64,000 bases of DNA from Ascaris suum (GCA_013433145.1 CM024168.1:10610184-10674183); one strand, 5' to 3'. Shown: positions 21,883-36,389, counted from the stretch's first letter. Made by a program: numbers and translations. Notes: a model not told the origin generated them from the sequence alone.

Positions 21883-24800
21883 CTAGGTGCCAAAAAGGGA
21901 CCACGTACTTTGGTCTGCATCCGACTCAATGGCTTCAGGTGGGAAGTCGCGAGCATTAGCCAAATATGCATCGATCCGTGCATGCTCGTCGTCGGAGATG
22001 GGAGACGCAAAGGCTGATGGCGGAGTAGGATACCTGTGCGTCTGCAAAGTGAAGAACACACTATAAACTGAGTGTGGTATATATTTCTTCTCGGTCCTTC
22101 AACAGCACAAAAAATGTATTGGAGGACATGAATGACTGAAACGCTCTTTCTCTTTAATGTGTTGTGAGGATGAACGCTGTAGAACGGGTTGGATTGGTGG
22201 GGCAGCTTACATCGGAGAAAGGCGAACAATATACGTCTAATAACTTCTTGAGGGACTGGGAATAAAACACTGTGACGGTTGCGAACAGTTACGACAGCCA
22301 ATTCTCACAAACGGACTCGACAGTCAGTTATTGTTGGAGGCAGCGAAAACAATTTACACACATCGCCAGACTATGAATTTCCAAAGGAATTCATAGCATG
22401 CTGATATGAGTCGGATAATGGAATTCGTTAAGCGGATCGGCCTCTAGAATACAGTAAGACAAAAAGGTCTCCGCCAAGAAGAGAAGCCGCATAAGGACAA
22501 ATTAGGAGGGAGGGATGATATGACGCGATCGCGTATGTGCATCCTAGTTCAGGCGACGCCGCTCTGTTCGCTGCATGTCCCTGAGCTCGGATTCCTTCCC
22601 AAATATGTGAATATAACTGGAAAAGGAAAACACATCGACTGAGCCCTTCCCTACGGCTAAGCATTTAGTTGTGAGCGCTATCTATTCCAGATGCTAAATT
22701 CGGGACTTATTTTGTGGGGTCTCCAACTGACAAAGCGGATGCCCATTTACAGTTGGGAAAGTAAACAAAAGTCCAAAAAGCAAGCACAATGGTTATGCCT
22801 CGAAACACCACCGAAAATTTGTTAGTCTGTCCTCAAAGCGGCCGTCTAAATATAATTGGGTCGCAACAGGGTTTTGCAGTAACCAGACTACTCAATGTTG
22901 CGGTCAACAAAAATTTGACTTTTGTGGGTTTACTGCAAAGAGAACGGTCACATCCGGGTGCAACTAAATCTTTGGATAAAAATCTAGCAAGTTTTATTAG
23001 CTAATATTTCTCAACAATAAAAGTCTCTGCTTTTTCTAGAAGCAACAGACCAGACTGCGACTTTCTAAGCAGCACCAAATTTTGGATTTCTTCGTTGAGA
23101 TGGACAATGGGGATTTCTTTCACAGCTTGCCAGCAAGGAAATGGCCGCCAAAAGTGACTGATACTCCCCAATTGATAAAACTTATTTCTATTCAGAAAAA
23201 TCCAAAAATCACGAACTGAGGAAAATCAGACGTTCAGAAATGGCTGACTTCGAATGTACAACAACCACAAAAAAAGGTGACTAACCGTAGCACACTGTGA
23301 AACGCCGCCATCCTGAACACACTGAGGGGGAGCCACACGGTTTGTGTTACTTCTGCGGCCATTTGCCGCACCAGACACTACAGTAGGCCGCGACGATTCA
23401 GCACTGTAACCTGATTTTTGACCCGTTTGGTTAAGGGAGGCTTCAATCATCCGTTGGACAGAGGTGCATTTCAGTGGGCTCGGTGAAAGCGTTTCGAGAG
23501 CGTTCATCCACGTCTGTTTACAGTTATCCTTCTCGCGAGGGGGTGAGGCACGTACCTGCTGAGGGTGATTATGCTGGTGATGTTCAATGGCAAACTGTCC
23601 ACGTTCCTTTCTTTCAGCTCCTGGAATAAACAGTAACTACGGCATAGTTCCACCACAGAATGCATCATGAAAAGCGAATCCAATATAATCGAATCAAATG
23701 CTCTGAGAACCGCTATAAAATGAACATAGCGGTCAATATCATGTCGCTTCAAAGAAGAAAGTGTGTGTCTCACACCCTTGGCGGTGACAAGAATGGATGA
23801 CAAAAAATCGGTGGTGGCAACCAAGTGTGTCTCACGAAAGGAGCCAAGGCGCGCATAACTAGAAATTCCACTTTTCCTTTCGTAATTAACATACTTGAGA
23901 GATCTCATGTGGAAACTAATTTCCTGACCGACTGCGAAAAACGGCTTCTGCTTCCTCTCCTCTACCCCATACTTTCCTTTCATAAAGTTGCAAAGAGTGA
24001 AACGAAATAAAGAGGTGATATGTCTCCTTGGTACATGCGGGGAAACTTCTAAATAAAGCTAGCCGCACCGTTCGCTGTAAACCCTCCAGCACGATAACAC
24101 TATTTTTCCCTAACAATGTCAGTGAGATTTATGGTGCCTGAACAACTGAAAGGTTAAATATTTCTAGAAGTCGTAAGCAGGAAATGTTGCTAGCAATGTG
24201 TGAGAAGCAGTGAGAAGACATTTCAGAAAACATTCTAGACAAACAAGGTACGTCGACCCATCACGGATCAAACATTGAAAAACGGCTTTACACAGTTCAC
24301 AAGCAACGCTTTCCACACATTCGAATATGGTCAATGTTGGTAGCTATATATTTTATGATGGCATCACCCTCTCACTTTATCAGCTACTCTAGAACTTCTC
24401 CAACAGTAAAGAAAATAAAACTGAAAATCACCCTCCACAACATTATTTATCTTTGCATTCACAGCAACATCACCTGCGTCCGGGGTGCGCATAACATTCC
24501 GATCCTTGCAGTGACTGACGAGAGACTCCACTGGATGAGTGATGCCGTTAGCTCGATGAGATAAATTAGCAGACAAAGAGGCCATTTCGACTTCCAGGTG
24601 TTTATGCCTTAGCATCACCTGCAGGTACATAAACCCAATCAATTAACTATCCAGCGGTCGCTTTATTTAATAAACACCCATGAATTAGGGGCTTCTCCAC
24701 TGAAACGAATATCCAACAATTAAATTTGCATGATCCACAGCCAATACTCCACGAATTTAACGCTGAAGATATTCGTGCTTCGCACTATCCTATGAAACAA

Positions 24801-27800
24801 AATATCGGCGAACACCAGAAGCATGACGACAAACAAATTTACTCGGTATTTCGCAACAACGCCATCGCGACGAAAAAGCATAAAGCATTCATGAGGGACA
24901 TGAGAAAGTTATCACTTCAGTCATCGTATATTCACTTTTCCTCCATACCAACATGAACTTGCTATGCTCGGCTTACTGCTTATTATGCTCACCATGTGCC
25001 CTGTGCCAGAGGGATTTCCTCTCTGTTTCTAACATTATTAAATGCGAAATCAACAGGTCTCGCAAAACTCTATGAGTCATCAATCGCACACCATAAAAGC
25101 TCATTTGCTTTCATTTACAACCTTGTGGTTGTGTCCGACGCCAGTTGTGCAGGTAAAACACCAAAATACTCACGCCAATCAAGCTCGAAGCGACTGTTTC
25201 ACTTTTGCCTTCCGTTTCCCGATAAGCCTTCTGAAGTAATTGTTTCCGGGATGTTAGCTTTTCCATATGGTGCTCGATGTTTAACATTTCAATCTGAAAC
25301 GGATCTAAGGACTTTACATATGAATTCATGCAGTACATCCCTCACATTACTAAGTGAGACCCTGATGATGCATGCCGAGTCGCTTGCACAAACATCACAG
25401 TACTCAGTATGGACAGTTGAACGGACGACCATTGCTCCCCTCCCTTACCTCTGCCAAAGTTTAAAAAGTCGCCGCACGATAATGGAATGCGGGAGTCGCC
25501 AAGTATTATTTGAAAGCGAACGAACTCACCTTTTGGTTCACAACCATCAGCTTGTTCCGATAATCAGCCACAACAGCTTGCAAATGGACAGTTTCTTTTT
25601 CCTTCTCAGTCTTAGCCTTCTTCAGGTGAGCAACTCGTTCCTCAAAATGAGATGCAGTCGTCTCGCCGTCATCTCTGAGTGTCACTTCCATGCCCGCCAA
25701 CTCCTCGTCGAGAAGAACTTTGGCGGCATGCAACTCGTGAAGCTCTTCCATGAGATTCTCCGGTAATGTCGCCTTTTCAGCCTAAATCAATTTCTATCGC
25801 AAATAACTTTCCACTCCTTCTTTCATCACATCCTATGCAACTCATTTAAAAGTACAAAACAATGCACCACGTTTTCAGAACGGACGGTTTACATGAGGCT
25901 ACATCAGTTTAGGCCAGGGTTGGATTGGAGGGGATATCGGACTGGGTGATCGCTTGGCAATGATCTCTGAAATTCAAAAGCTCTTCAACGACCGTCCTCC
26001 GCGTCGCAGAGTGCTCTCGGGATCTTCGGAAGCCACAGAAAAGCACGGCTTTTACGCTAAAACCATCTAGTCTCCAGGAGAATCTTTTAGAGACTTCGAC
26101 CAAATTCTACTTTAAACGACTCCGACCGCTAACAGGAGGCATAAAGGTGGAACGAGTGAGTCTGCCTGGCATTCATAGGGTACCTGGCGAACAGGGGTCC
26201 CACTGAGACAGAATTTGTTCCCCTTGGTAGTTCTTCGGTGAGTAAACAATGACGCACTCTGCAACAAGCTGAACCATTCGTCCCACTCTTACTTTCTTAT
26301 GACGACTGACAAGTGACTCGACATTTCACCCCCCAAAGAGGTAATGGCATGGGAGATTACAAATCTTACGGGCTGAGACAGAAACTGGTGAACGTTTCGT
26401 AACCTCACGTCGGTCAGCATCACAAATATAGCGGGATGGGATGCAGAGTGAGTGAATTGTGATGCACTGGGCACTGCAATACGAAGTACACTATTTTCAT
26501 AATGTGAGCATTCGAGAACTTGGCGACAATGAGCACAAGTCTTAAAATGCTTTCAGTGACATCAGCACTTGGTCGATACTTGCTGCTTCACACTACTCGA
26601 CTGTTTCACTGTGCTTATAGTTGATTCATCTGCTTCAATTTTTGCACGCTATATTATATACGTTCACCTGTATTCATCGGTCTTCAGTAGTAACGAAGAT
26701 CGGAAAGCGATGAAGGAGACGAGTTTTCAATAAAAAGCGAGAGATAAACAAGAGACAGATATGCTTCTGATCCTCCTCTCTTTTCTCTCAACGCACACCT
26801 TTCCGCCGATTTATGCCTTTGACTGTGCATGTGCAATTGAATACTCTGAATTTGTGAAGCAATCAGAGCTATGTTTGCAAAGGCGCTTGAAGCCAACAAG
26901 CTGTCCAAGTTTTCAGCTTTTTTTTGAGATGACAAGAGATAGCGATTGGGGAATAGGCGAAAGAGGAGGGCTACCTTTACAACAACGCAGAACTGACTCG
27001 ATTAAAAGGAGAGAAGAAACGGACGACAGCAGAATGAAGCAAAAAGTATTCCAAGTGGGGTTCATCGTGCTCATTTTCTCTAGCCACATGTTACCCTTCT
27101 CTGTTAAAGCTTACATTACGGCATTATCAACGATGGAGGAAAGTATCTATAAAAGAGTGAAAGGGATTGTAAGTCAACAGTTTTTGCATTGACGTAAACG
27201 GAGAAGATTTATGTTCACCGCGGACGTCATGTAGCACATTCCGTTACATTGTCAGCACAAAAACACCAATGCGCATCCCCTTCTAAGTTCGCAGCCAACG
27301 TGTAAGTTATTCAAGCTACCACTAACTGTAACAGTTGCACTGGTCCAAGCATGTTGTTTCACTTGAGTTTCGACATATTAACGGATAACGGACAACGAGG
27401 AGGGATCAAAAATTATATCTCACCAGAAGTCTACCCATCATCCTATTTGATAGGAGTTGAGAATTCCGAATCCAAAACTAAAAACCAATAGACCTTTTCG
27501 CTATCTGCATCCACTTGCTGTTGATGACGTTCCAACACTTGGGACGTATTCTTGATTTCGGCTTCGTAACGCAGGATTTCTTCCTCTTTTTTATCTACCT
27601 GAAACACGGGCCTTTAAATATCGTCGAGTAAACGGCCCAGTAATCGCCTATTTAGAGAGAACGCGGCTGAACTCATTTAAAGACAAATTCACAACAGGAC
27701 CGCTGTAATGTACGTTCAAACAAAGAGGTGCAAAGAATCGTTTTACACATTACATGTTCAACAGAAGCAATGGATGGCAGAGTTTTGATGAATCTGCATT

Positions 27801-30800
27801 CTATGGAAAAATTACAACTGTCCACTCCAGAACTTCCTCACCTCCGCTTTGTAGTTTGCTTGGTCCACCAACAACTGATCCAGAATACTCGCATCAGTGG
27901 CGCGAGCCTCTTGTGTGGTGATATCGAGCTCCGCATTCCCAATGTTGGTCTCTAATGCCGCATAGTGCCCTTGGTGCTTCGAAATCTCCTCCTAAACAAC
28001 TATGTTTTAAGCCACTTTCACAATGTGCCACCAAATTGCTTGACCTATGAAACCACAACTTTTTTGTGACCATCTAGACCTGCGAGATCACACGCAAGCA
28101 ATCCACTTTCGAGCACTCAAAAGCAATGTGGTAACAAGTCCCTGATGCATTACCGATCTGAGCCTAAATCACGTAACCCCACGCGTGAAATACCTGCAGC
28201 ATAACGTTTCATAGGAGCAGTTGCACGGGTTAAACAACTCAGCACGCGAAATGAAATTCGGCAGCTGCAACTATGAAAATCAAGCAGCGACACTCTTTGT
28301 AGATTAATCGCAAATTCATCGAGACTGTTGTTTAAAGAAGTTTTTGCACGCGCTGAATAGAGGTGCAAAAATTCAACAAGCTCGCTATTTTTCGGTCCCA
28401 TCGCCTGACAAATAGCGCTGCAAATCGACAAAGGGGTTCCCATCCCCCACTGGCGTCTACGTTTGCCGTATACAACCTCTAACAGCAAAACAATGCGCAT
28501 CTCGCTTCCTCTGCGCCACTACTGCACATCCTTATACTTCTCATCGAACAATGCCATGCCGGACACGAGCTCGAAGGTGCCCTGTGCACAACAACGATAA
28601 AGACGCGTAAACAAAAAAATTAGCAGTGGAGGAATTTAGGAAAAGGAAGATAGTCAAACCAGTGAAAGGAAGAGCAATACGCAATAGAAAAGTACCTCAA
28701 GAACATGCACTTGTTCCACCTTTTCCTCTCGCTCAGCAAGCAACTCTACTTCCGACCTTTCCGGGTCCAGCGTGCTCCGATCCAGCTCCGCTGAAAGAGG
28801 AAATCACATTGAAGATTAATGCAAAAACCTGCGAGCAGGCTGTCAACAATGAAAGGTGTGTTCAGTGCGCACAGAAAAACCAGAAGAAAATCAAAACAAC
28901 TAAGAGACTGTGTTAGGCGACGTCGACACAATATTTAAGGCTAATCCACCATTTGTTACATACGCAAAGTGTGAATAAAATATGGCATACAGGTTAAGGC
29001 CAGTTTTTAGTACGGTTTACGGTTGGATAAAACCATCGCTAACAAAGAATAATCCTAACAGTCCCTCAATAAGTAAGACCAAAATTACACTAAGTTAGCC
29101 ACAAATATAGCCGTCGAACTTCACTGTCGCGAATTAAATGCAGTTAACGAATTCAAATGCTGGAGTTGCATTAGCAACGGCCATTGAGAATACGCAACCA
29201 AACAAATGCTGCACAGGAACAACCTAAAACAGTTCTATTATGTGACTAACTGCCAAAACTCTTCGACCATCAGACCTCGGTAACAAAAGAAGGCCCGTTA
29301 TTTGGTCAGGCGAGACTATAGAGGCATTTAGTGCATTACATCTTTCTTTCATGCACTTGCGCTTCATCGCTGTAGTTATCAGCGTACTCATTATTTACTC
29401 ACGTTCGCAACCATGGTGCCATCGTTCTATGCAAGAGCGCCGCAAACCGAATAAAGAACAGTAGCCTTAGATTTGACTAAGAGGTACTTCAAAATCCGAC
29501 ATCACTACTGAAAAATTCTTTTACAGATTCCAAATCATAACCATTGTTTTGGTTAAGATATTCGAGCTCGTCGATGTTTTCGTCCTCGTTCTTCGTCAAA
29601 GCGCGCTCGAGAGCTTCCACACGTGTAGCTGCCGACGCAACCCTCTGGTCGAATCCGCTCAGCTGTGCAATTCGCTCCATCAGCCTGCCAGTTTGAATTC
29701 GTGTGTTTAATGACCTCTCCAACGCGTTTACTGAAAACATGTCGACTGCAGCACACCTACAAAAATCATTGGCTTTGCAAACTTTCCAGAGGATTCCATG
29801 AATCCGGTGGCTTTTCTAATGAATATCACATGAGCAAGGGAACTCCAAGATGTCCATTTCAAGCTAGAATCTTAGAAACGCTGGTTCGGATGCTAGCGAT
29901 GTCGATAACTGAATGCATGCCAAGGAACGTCAGAATTTCCACTTTCTCCGTTTTTCCGTTCAAGTGAAGAATGTCACCACCTGTACCAATCAGAAGATGC
30001 ACAATCGACGGAACCCAATGCTCTTTAGAGGATTTTACATAGTTAGGAGATAAAAAAGAGCCCAAACACTGCCACCGAAATTTCTTTTATATTTCACACT
30101 CTTCATTTTCCTGAACATCCGCTTAAGTATACCGGAAGTTTGCGCAGGGTGGGAAAGGGGGAAGGAGGTGATCATGGTAGCTCCTTGTAAATGTATGAAG
30201 AGGTAACGTGATCAACGGTTGGGAAACGCCGCTCAGCTTCAGTCAACGAACCAATGTGACGAGAGTATCATCATGAAAAAAAGATTCTTTAACCACTATA
30301 CCCAAAATCGAGTTGTTCTCGACGTTTAGCATCTCAGCACAAAACCAAAATGTTGGCAATTTATTCTCGCATGCATAAAACAAGTGCACAGACGGATGCT
30401 TCGCAGTGCTGAGCTTATTATGCTTTATTCACGCTCAGGAGGCGACCACCAAAAATAGGTTTGTGGTCATTACAAACAAAAATATAATAGTTGATACTTA
30501 CATGCATCTATTTGCGGATAATCTCATCTCTGAAGTTAAGCTCAGGATTGCTCAGGATGGAATCTCAAACCCAGCTACGTTAAAATTACCCAAATCTAAG
30601 AATCCATCATAAGGGTGACATATTCTCCTAAGCACTGACGATATAAAAGAGCTATCATTTCCCCGGTAAGACGGCATGACTCTCAGAATCGTAGGGAGCA
30701 GAAAAAAATTTCCGCACGAATATTCGCAGAGTAAATGATCCAAGGAATTTCACTCACCAAGATGACCAATCCTTTGTTAAAATCCTCCGATATAAGGAAA

Positions 30801-33800
30801 CCTTATATCGCAGGATTACCTCTTCAAACAAAACCAGTGAATTAAAGCACTTCCCACTAATTGCAGAAAAAGCCAGCCTCAAGGAAAATTCTCAGCATTT
30901 TCCGCATTCACTCGCAGAAAACAAGGCGGGGTTGCAGAGTTAAGTTTTTGCAGCACTTTTTGTGTTCGTTCCTTATTAGCAAAAAAGGATCGCAGCTTGC
31001 TCCTCCATCGGAATCTACAGCAATTACTGTCAAGTAATTAAACTAACTTTCCCGTGGGCTCATATGAAAGATGATTTCGCCACCTCTTCCAATCAACAAG
31101 GTCCCAAATCGTTTTTCCTGCTCCCTCCCTCTCCCCTCCCATCTCTACCAAAAGATCGTTTATCAATAATAAATCCACTGCTGTAGCTCAGCTCAAGCAT
31201 ATGCGAATTAGCACAGCTTCATTCAAAAAATAACTCTTAAAAGCGTCCACGTGGTTACTTCGTCGCAAGCGAGATGTGACACCTCCTTCCTATGGAAAGT
31301 ATCAACAAAAAGGCAGTGCAACTTCCTTTCAAAACACTTGGAAAGCATCCAACATTTGCATCTACACTGAGCATCTGTAATAGCTGGAAAGGCGCTTCAC
31401 CTTCCCTATTTCGTTCACGACAGCACTGGATCCTTCCTTTGCAGTTTTCCTTTTTTCAGCAGGTTGCATTCTTCTTTGAAACCTGGTTCGCTTTGCTAGA
31501 AGCCTGGCGCCGGAGAAGAAGAAGAGCTCAACTGCGACTCACGCTCTTTGGAAATCTATCCATCTCCTAATTACATCTCTCCAGGAACTTACGTGAACTT
31601 TTCTTAGCAGTCTAACGCGACTTACTGTACCTCCGGCGCATACAGTTACGGTTTTCTCACTCGTTGCACTTGCGATCCATCTCTTCCACCCATTTTCGCA
31701 ACTTCTGTCTCTCTGTATGTCCCTCTAGAAACCTCTAGAAACTTCATTCGCTCGCCACTGCTTAAATTTTATACATTTAGTTTCACAGATTTCTTTACGG
31801 ATCTACAGCATTCTCGCAACTACAAGAGCCGCTTAGAAGCTAAGATCATAATTACGCATGTAAGAAGGAACGAGGAAGACATACGCTTCTCTTCGAACCG
31901 TTCCCGCAATTGATCATCAATTTTGAGACTCTCGATCTTCTCGTTCAACTCTGTCATATAAGCGTCATCGCCGACGCCACCTCCCTCCGTTATGGCCTCT
32001 ACTGAAAAGCACTGTGCTCAACAGAGTAATATCTAGAATGGGCAAAAGTCTAGAGTTATACTAGGGTTAGTTACTCAAGTAGTAGAAGTGACATTTTTCA
32101 ATGGCACAAAAAATCAGAAGAGAATTTTTTTCGACGTGTCAAGTTAAAACAGTGCTAACAAGTTGGAAATTTCGACGTAAACAAAAGGTGATCAACTTTG
32201 CACGCGTTTACACGAGAGACGGGCGGCGTTCTTTTATTGAGCACTTTCAGCATATGATAATGGGGTGTGGGATCGTCGATTAGGATTTGATACTCTTAAC
32301 GAGATCAGACCGTCGTGGGAATTTCTATTTCCGATGCCGCCAGTTCTAGAACGTAAAACAGAAACGTGTTGTGAATAGTGATGTCGGTGACTGTAAAAAT
32401 GAAGAGCGGTTCTTTGTTTAGCCATCTTTCTTGGAGGCCCCATAAAGCTTCCAGTTCTATTATAGTATGATAGTCGCTCACATCTCATAGGCACGACGCA
32501 TTTAATCATACTGATAGGACAAGAGAAAGAATTACTGATTCGGAAAGCTTGAAAGAAATCTGAAGAACGCCCACCAACACCGGTCATTTGCGATACATGA
32601 GCCACCGATGCTTCATAGCGACGCAACTTCGATGACTCTATCCCAGCGCTGAATTCCTCCATAATTAAATACACGGATCATGGAAAAAATATCTCCAACA
32701 GGTTCTCCACCACATCGCTTAAAAGAACCAAGACGCAAAACAAGATGTAGGATAAAGTGTATACGAATTCAATTTTTTCCCACCAGATATGAATAAGCGG
32801 TTATACACTCCGATGTGACCTATAAAATAAGCGCGGGAATAGCAAATCGATGTAACAAGGCTCTCGCCTTTGAATAACGATCCAAACAGCTACCAACCTT
32901 TAGCTGATTTTCTGAAGAAAAAAAAACAAGTAGGCTCGAAGTACTGACCGAGCTGCACTTCTCAAGCAATTTGCAGGAATCGACGCAACAAGGAATATTT
33001 ATCACAAATTCTTGTATGGTGCACTACTTGAAAAATGTGGAGAATATCCGGCAAAATGAATATGGTCAAGTGAGGTCCACTGAGAAAATTCTTATAAAAA
33101 AAGCATATGTATTTAAAGTGGAATCTCTTTTTGGCACAAACTTTATGAGAACGAGTACAGCACAAGCGGTACATTCAGTATGTTTGTGCTATGAGAGTGC
33201 ATAAAAGCGCACAGCTGAAAAATGCAAATGCGCTTTTATGATCTGTTTGGATGAACATGAAGCACAAACCTACAAACCTATTCATGTCTCACAAAATATC
33301 ACCGCCCTTCTGGAAATGAATAAATGCACACAAAAATGAAAACTCGTTGAGTGTAACGAAAAAACGTTAGTTCCGCCGCTACTCACTTCCGATCTATTCC
33401 ATATCAATTCACACCTGGTCCCTTTTCTCTGAGGTAGCAAACCTCTGTGTTTAAATATGATTTTTTGCGCACAATTTCCACACTGAATTCTCCGAACATT
33501 ATCATTTGTCTCAGTTCTTTGAAGTCACAAGCACATAGGCGAAGAACACAACAGAACTATGTATGTACATCGAAGATATAAGATGGGAAAAAATCAACAT
33601 ACGATTCCTTCACGGTGTCTAATGTACTGCGCAGCAAGTCCAAATATGCCGTATTCTGGAAGCTTTCCTTGATGAAATTGGCCGTGCATCCATCACTCAG
33701 CTTTTCCTCCTCCTTCATCACCTCCGCTTTCTTAAATTCACATAGTTTTACACATCAGTACTGCGCACAACCTAAACGGACATAGACTTTAATGAAATGG

Positions 33801-36389
33801 GATGATGAAAGGACCGTGAGTGTTAGCAAGTTCCACTCAAACCCAAAGGGATTCGACCAAACGGTGTCACGGTGACTGTCGGCTGCATCTGACCGTTACA
33901 AAATACTCGCAGTTACGATCAACTATGAGTGCAACTTCAATCAATTCGAATACTGAATACCTAAGGTGATTTACGGTTTAAATATACGGTGTGCAATCTT
34001 CAGCGTCACGTGTGCCCCACAAGACAACGGTGTGGACTTGATTCAACGTTACTGTTAGCAGCGTGCTTTTTACTTACTGCTGAGCGCAACTCACACGTAC
34101 CATTTCTAAGGCAAGTAGCTGTGACCTGCCCAATTTCCTCTTAGAAATTACCTCGGTGCCCTCTTATACAAAAAAAAATTTGTCTTTCACAGGCACTTCG
34201 TGTAGTTTGATCAAATCATTACCACAGCCTTGAATTTCACATTCTGTCCTAAACAGACGAGCAAAAAAGATAACCGCTTATAACATTTTGGCGGCCAAGA
34301 AGTCGCACTGTCGATCAACGAACAGAACAACTGTTCATGTGGAAGGATCCCACGATCGCGATAAAGAAAGAAAATATGTCGATGAAGATTATTTGCTGCG
34401 ATTAATGAGCAGAAAATTCGGACAAATCCCCCTAATAGGAGATCGGTTCTGGACGGGGTTTGTTTTTGTAAATTTCTATCACTTTCCGGTATCGTCGAGA
34501 ATAGAACGTGGTAGCGGTCGATTCTCGCAAACATGCATTTTATCGTTGTTATCGAGCGTGATCAGCTGTCACGTAAACATTCACCGACAATAGTGAATGA
34601 ATGAAGAGATGTTTTCGCTTTCAGTTTCGCTGCTGCCTATCACTGTCATCCTCCCAAACGTCGAAATATCAGAGTACAAAAATAAAGGCTATCTGGACGA
34701 ATATAAGAAGGAAGCAAGACATCATATTAATTTTCGTTTTTTTCCTCACGTTGTTGCATGTTCCATTACTCATCTAATCGCTATCTGCAGCTAGCTGAAC
34801 ACTACCCCTGCCACCTTGACTGCCTCTTATCAACAATTTACCAGCAATGGGACTCCAAAATGAAGCAACTAAATCCCAGCGAAGGATGTCTTTGTTTTTA
34901 CAGATGAAGCCATCGGATTTCCTCTTTTGAAAATAATTCCTGAAGACCCGTTCTGAGATCGCAATATCATTTCTATTGTCCTCAAAAATCCGATCTTTAC
35001 TCTACATTCAAAGGCTTCTTTCGGCAAGACGTCTAGATAAGAATGACGATTCAACAGCAAACGAAGTGATTTGTGTAGATTAGCTATGAAAAAAGCTGAA
35101 CGATATGAGTGCAAAGCTTCTAGACAACTGACGCATCGACACCCATAAAAATAAACGGACTTAACTCCGCACGAAATAATCTCTCAATTCTGTAAGAATA
35201 AGCAAGAATAATTCCACCAAATTAGGTTGAAAATTGAATTCGCTACCCCAAATTTAACGTTGCACAGCTTCCTTCCCATTGCCTCTTTCACAGTCTCCCA
35301 TGGCTCCGCCTACAACCTCCTCGTGCTTCGATTCTCGGGCGAGGACACCATGGACTTTCCTTTGGCCTGTTTTGCCTCACTGCTTTGTTTTTGCAAAACA
35401 TATAATCCAAAAAGGCCGAGTCTCCCTATCCTCTAAAACTCGGAGAGGAGGACGGCTGGGAGTGGAAGGGCAGGGAGGTTAAGGAGCAACAATCTCCCGC
35501 GTGCCTAACAGATGAGCAATCAACGGATGGAACAGCTACTTTATTATGCAGCATTCTGCAAATATAGATGGACTTTGATGCTATGGTGAGCAAGCAACAA
35601 TTTCGAAGAAAATGGGCCTTATAATTGATTTCTGTAACAAGTGAAAGTACACTCCTCCATCCCTCTACATTCATATGAAACAAAGGTGCTACTGCATACT
35701 AACTTTCACACCATTAGAAGGCGTTGGAATCGACAGCAATTTTCATACGAGAGGTTTTCGGGGTTAGCTACTGCGAAAATGTCATTCATAAGAAACTGGA
35801 AAAACAAACCCTAAAGATCCCGCCCGAGATATTCTTTGCAAAAGAGCAACTTTTCAGAATCTTCAGGTCACCACACGTAACTGAGAATGTTGGAGATTTT
35901 TGGCGTCTTGAGTTTCAGAACCACTGACAAAGCGGTGTATATTACGGCGGCTTAAGGTCAAAGTTTTTGATTCTTAAAAATGCCCTCTTGAATCAATGAG
36001 CCAGTGAGCTTCAGAACACACCAGTAAGACTAGTACTGGCAAAGTGGTGTATATGTCATACGATGATGCTACCCCTCCTCTTCCCATGTTTTGAGAGATA
36101 ATATTTTTCAGCATAAGGTCTCTAACTGCACTTATCCGAAGTAGTTCTTACAGAGCTGAGAGGGTGTAGCATCATCAGTGCACGACGACGAAGTGCAAAA
36201 CGCGAACTCCTAACCACGATCATCATAACCTAACGGAGGTATTTCATAGAACAAACTCATTCAGGGGATAAGACGTACCTTTGAGGTGAGCTTCCGTTGC
36301 TTCGCTATCAGCCCCATTTCAGAATCCTTAGGTCGGTCAACATTACACAGTGTCGCTATCGGCAGCGTCCTCGTCACTGAACGTTTCAT
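21883..36389 (-). CDS. Large coiled-coil protein, 15 exons, 682 residues, family unknown
   Basis: Exons: 36279-36389, 33603-33730, 32536-32648, 31885-32001, 29542-29730, 28696-28790, 28528-28581, 27842-27991, 27494-27598, 25530-25781, 25174-25311, 24474-24618, 23556-23620, 23286-23513, 21883-22041. Every junction has AG/GT sites and matching phase, and the sum is 2,049 nt (683 codons including TAG). The ATG follows a strong acceptor by five bases. Residues 1-50 are basic to polar, and about 55-530 are charged heptad-rich helix (for example LEEELHELHAAK-type segments such as MEELHELHAAKVLLDEELAG). Residues 535-682 are low-complexity, Ser/Pro/Gln-rich, with an acidic C-terminus. There is no signal peptide or membrane segment. 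A structural or tethering role (kinetochore, centrosome, Golgi) is typical of such proteins but is inference only. The donor of exon 12 could also lie about 43 nt downstream in the same phase. Confidence 0.8.
26761..27178 (+). CDS. Candidate nested gene start: signal peptide or first TM exon
   Basis: In the intron between the coiled-coil exons at 27.5 and 25.8 kb, a + frame begins MLLILLSFLSTHTFPPIYAF, a plausible signal peptide. It later reads VFQVGFIVLIFSSHMLPFSV and ALSTMEES before a very good donor (GGGATT|GTAAGT at 27179). A second ATG at 27034 would give a short cytosolic start before the hydrophobic segment. That segment followed by a TxE motif faintly recalls the first membrane helix of OATP (SLCO) transporters, but that is a guess. 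Possible small downstream exons with GTAAGT and ACAG sites occur at about 27.26-27.30 and 27.34 kb. The strand is opposite to the host gene. Confidence 0.3.
29731..31884. other. Intron of coiled-coil gene
   Basis: Intron 4 of the minus-strand gene. Open frames such as 30406-30612 and 31292-31570 (+) have no splice or family support. A minus frame near 29.98-30.02 kb has splice-like edges but is not needed to keep phase. Confidence 0.5.
33731..36278. other. First intron of coiled-coil gene
   Basis: A 2.5-kb intron; the flanking exons join in phase 0. Other minus frames (35426-35683, 34869-35114) have weak splice-like edges and could be alternative exons. The + frame 35724-35927 is open but unsupported. 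Short inverted copies of GATGATGCTAC lie near 36.06 and 36.17 kb. Confidence 0.45.

Noticed and set aside
24996..25766. Longest ORF of the window, 256 codons on the + strand
   Set aside because: It is antisense to two coiled-coil exons (25174-25311, 25530-25781) and their intron. The minus-strand exons have heptads and phase-matched splice sites; the + frame has neither.
28150..28500. 116-codon minus ORF inside the coiled-coil gene
   Set aside because: It lies in the intron between the exons at 28528 and 27991, which already join in phase 0. It is neither needed nor helical.
29970..30020. Short minus segment resembling the Ndc80 calponin-homology motif
   Set aside because: The HW...IVHLL pattern is too short, and the flanking exons (31885, 29730) join in phase without it, so there is no basis for calling the gene ndc-80.
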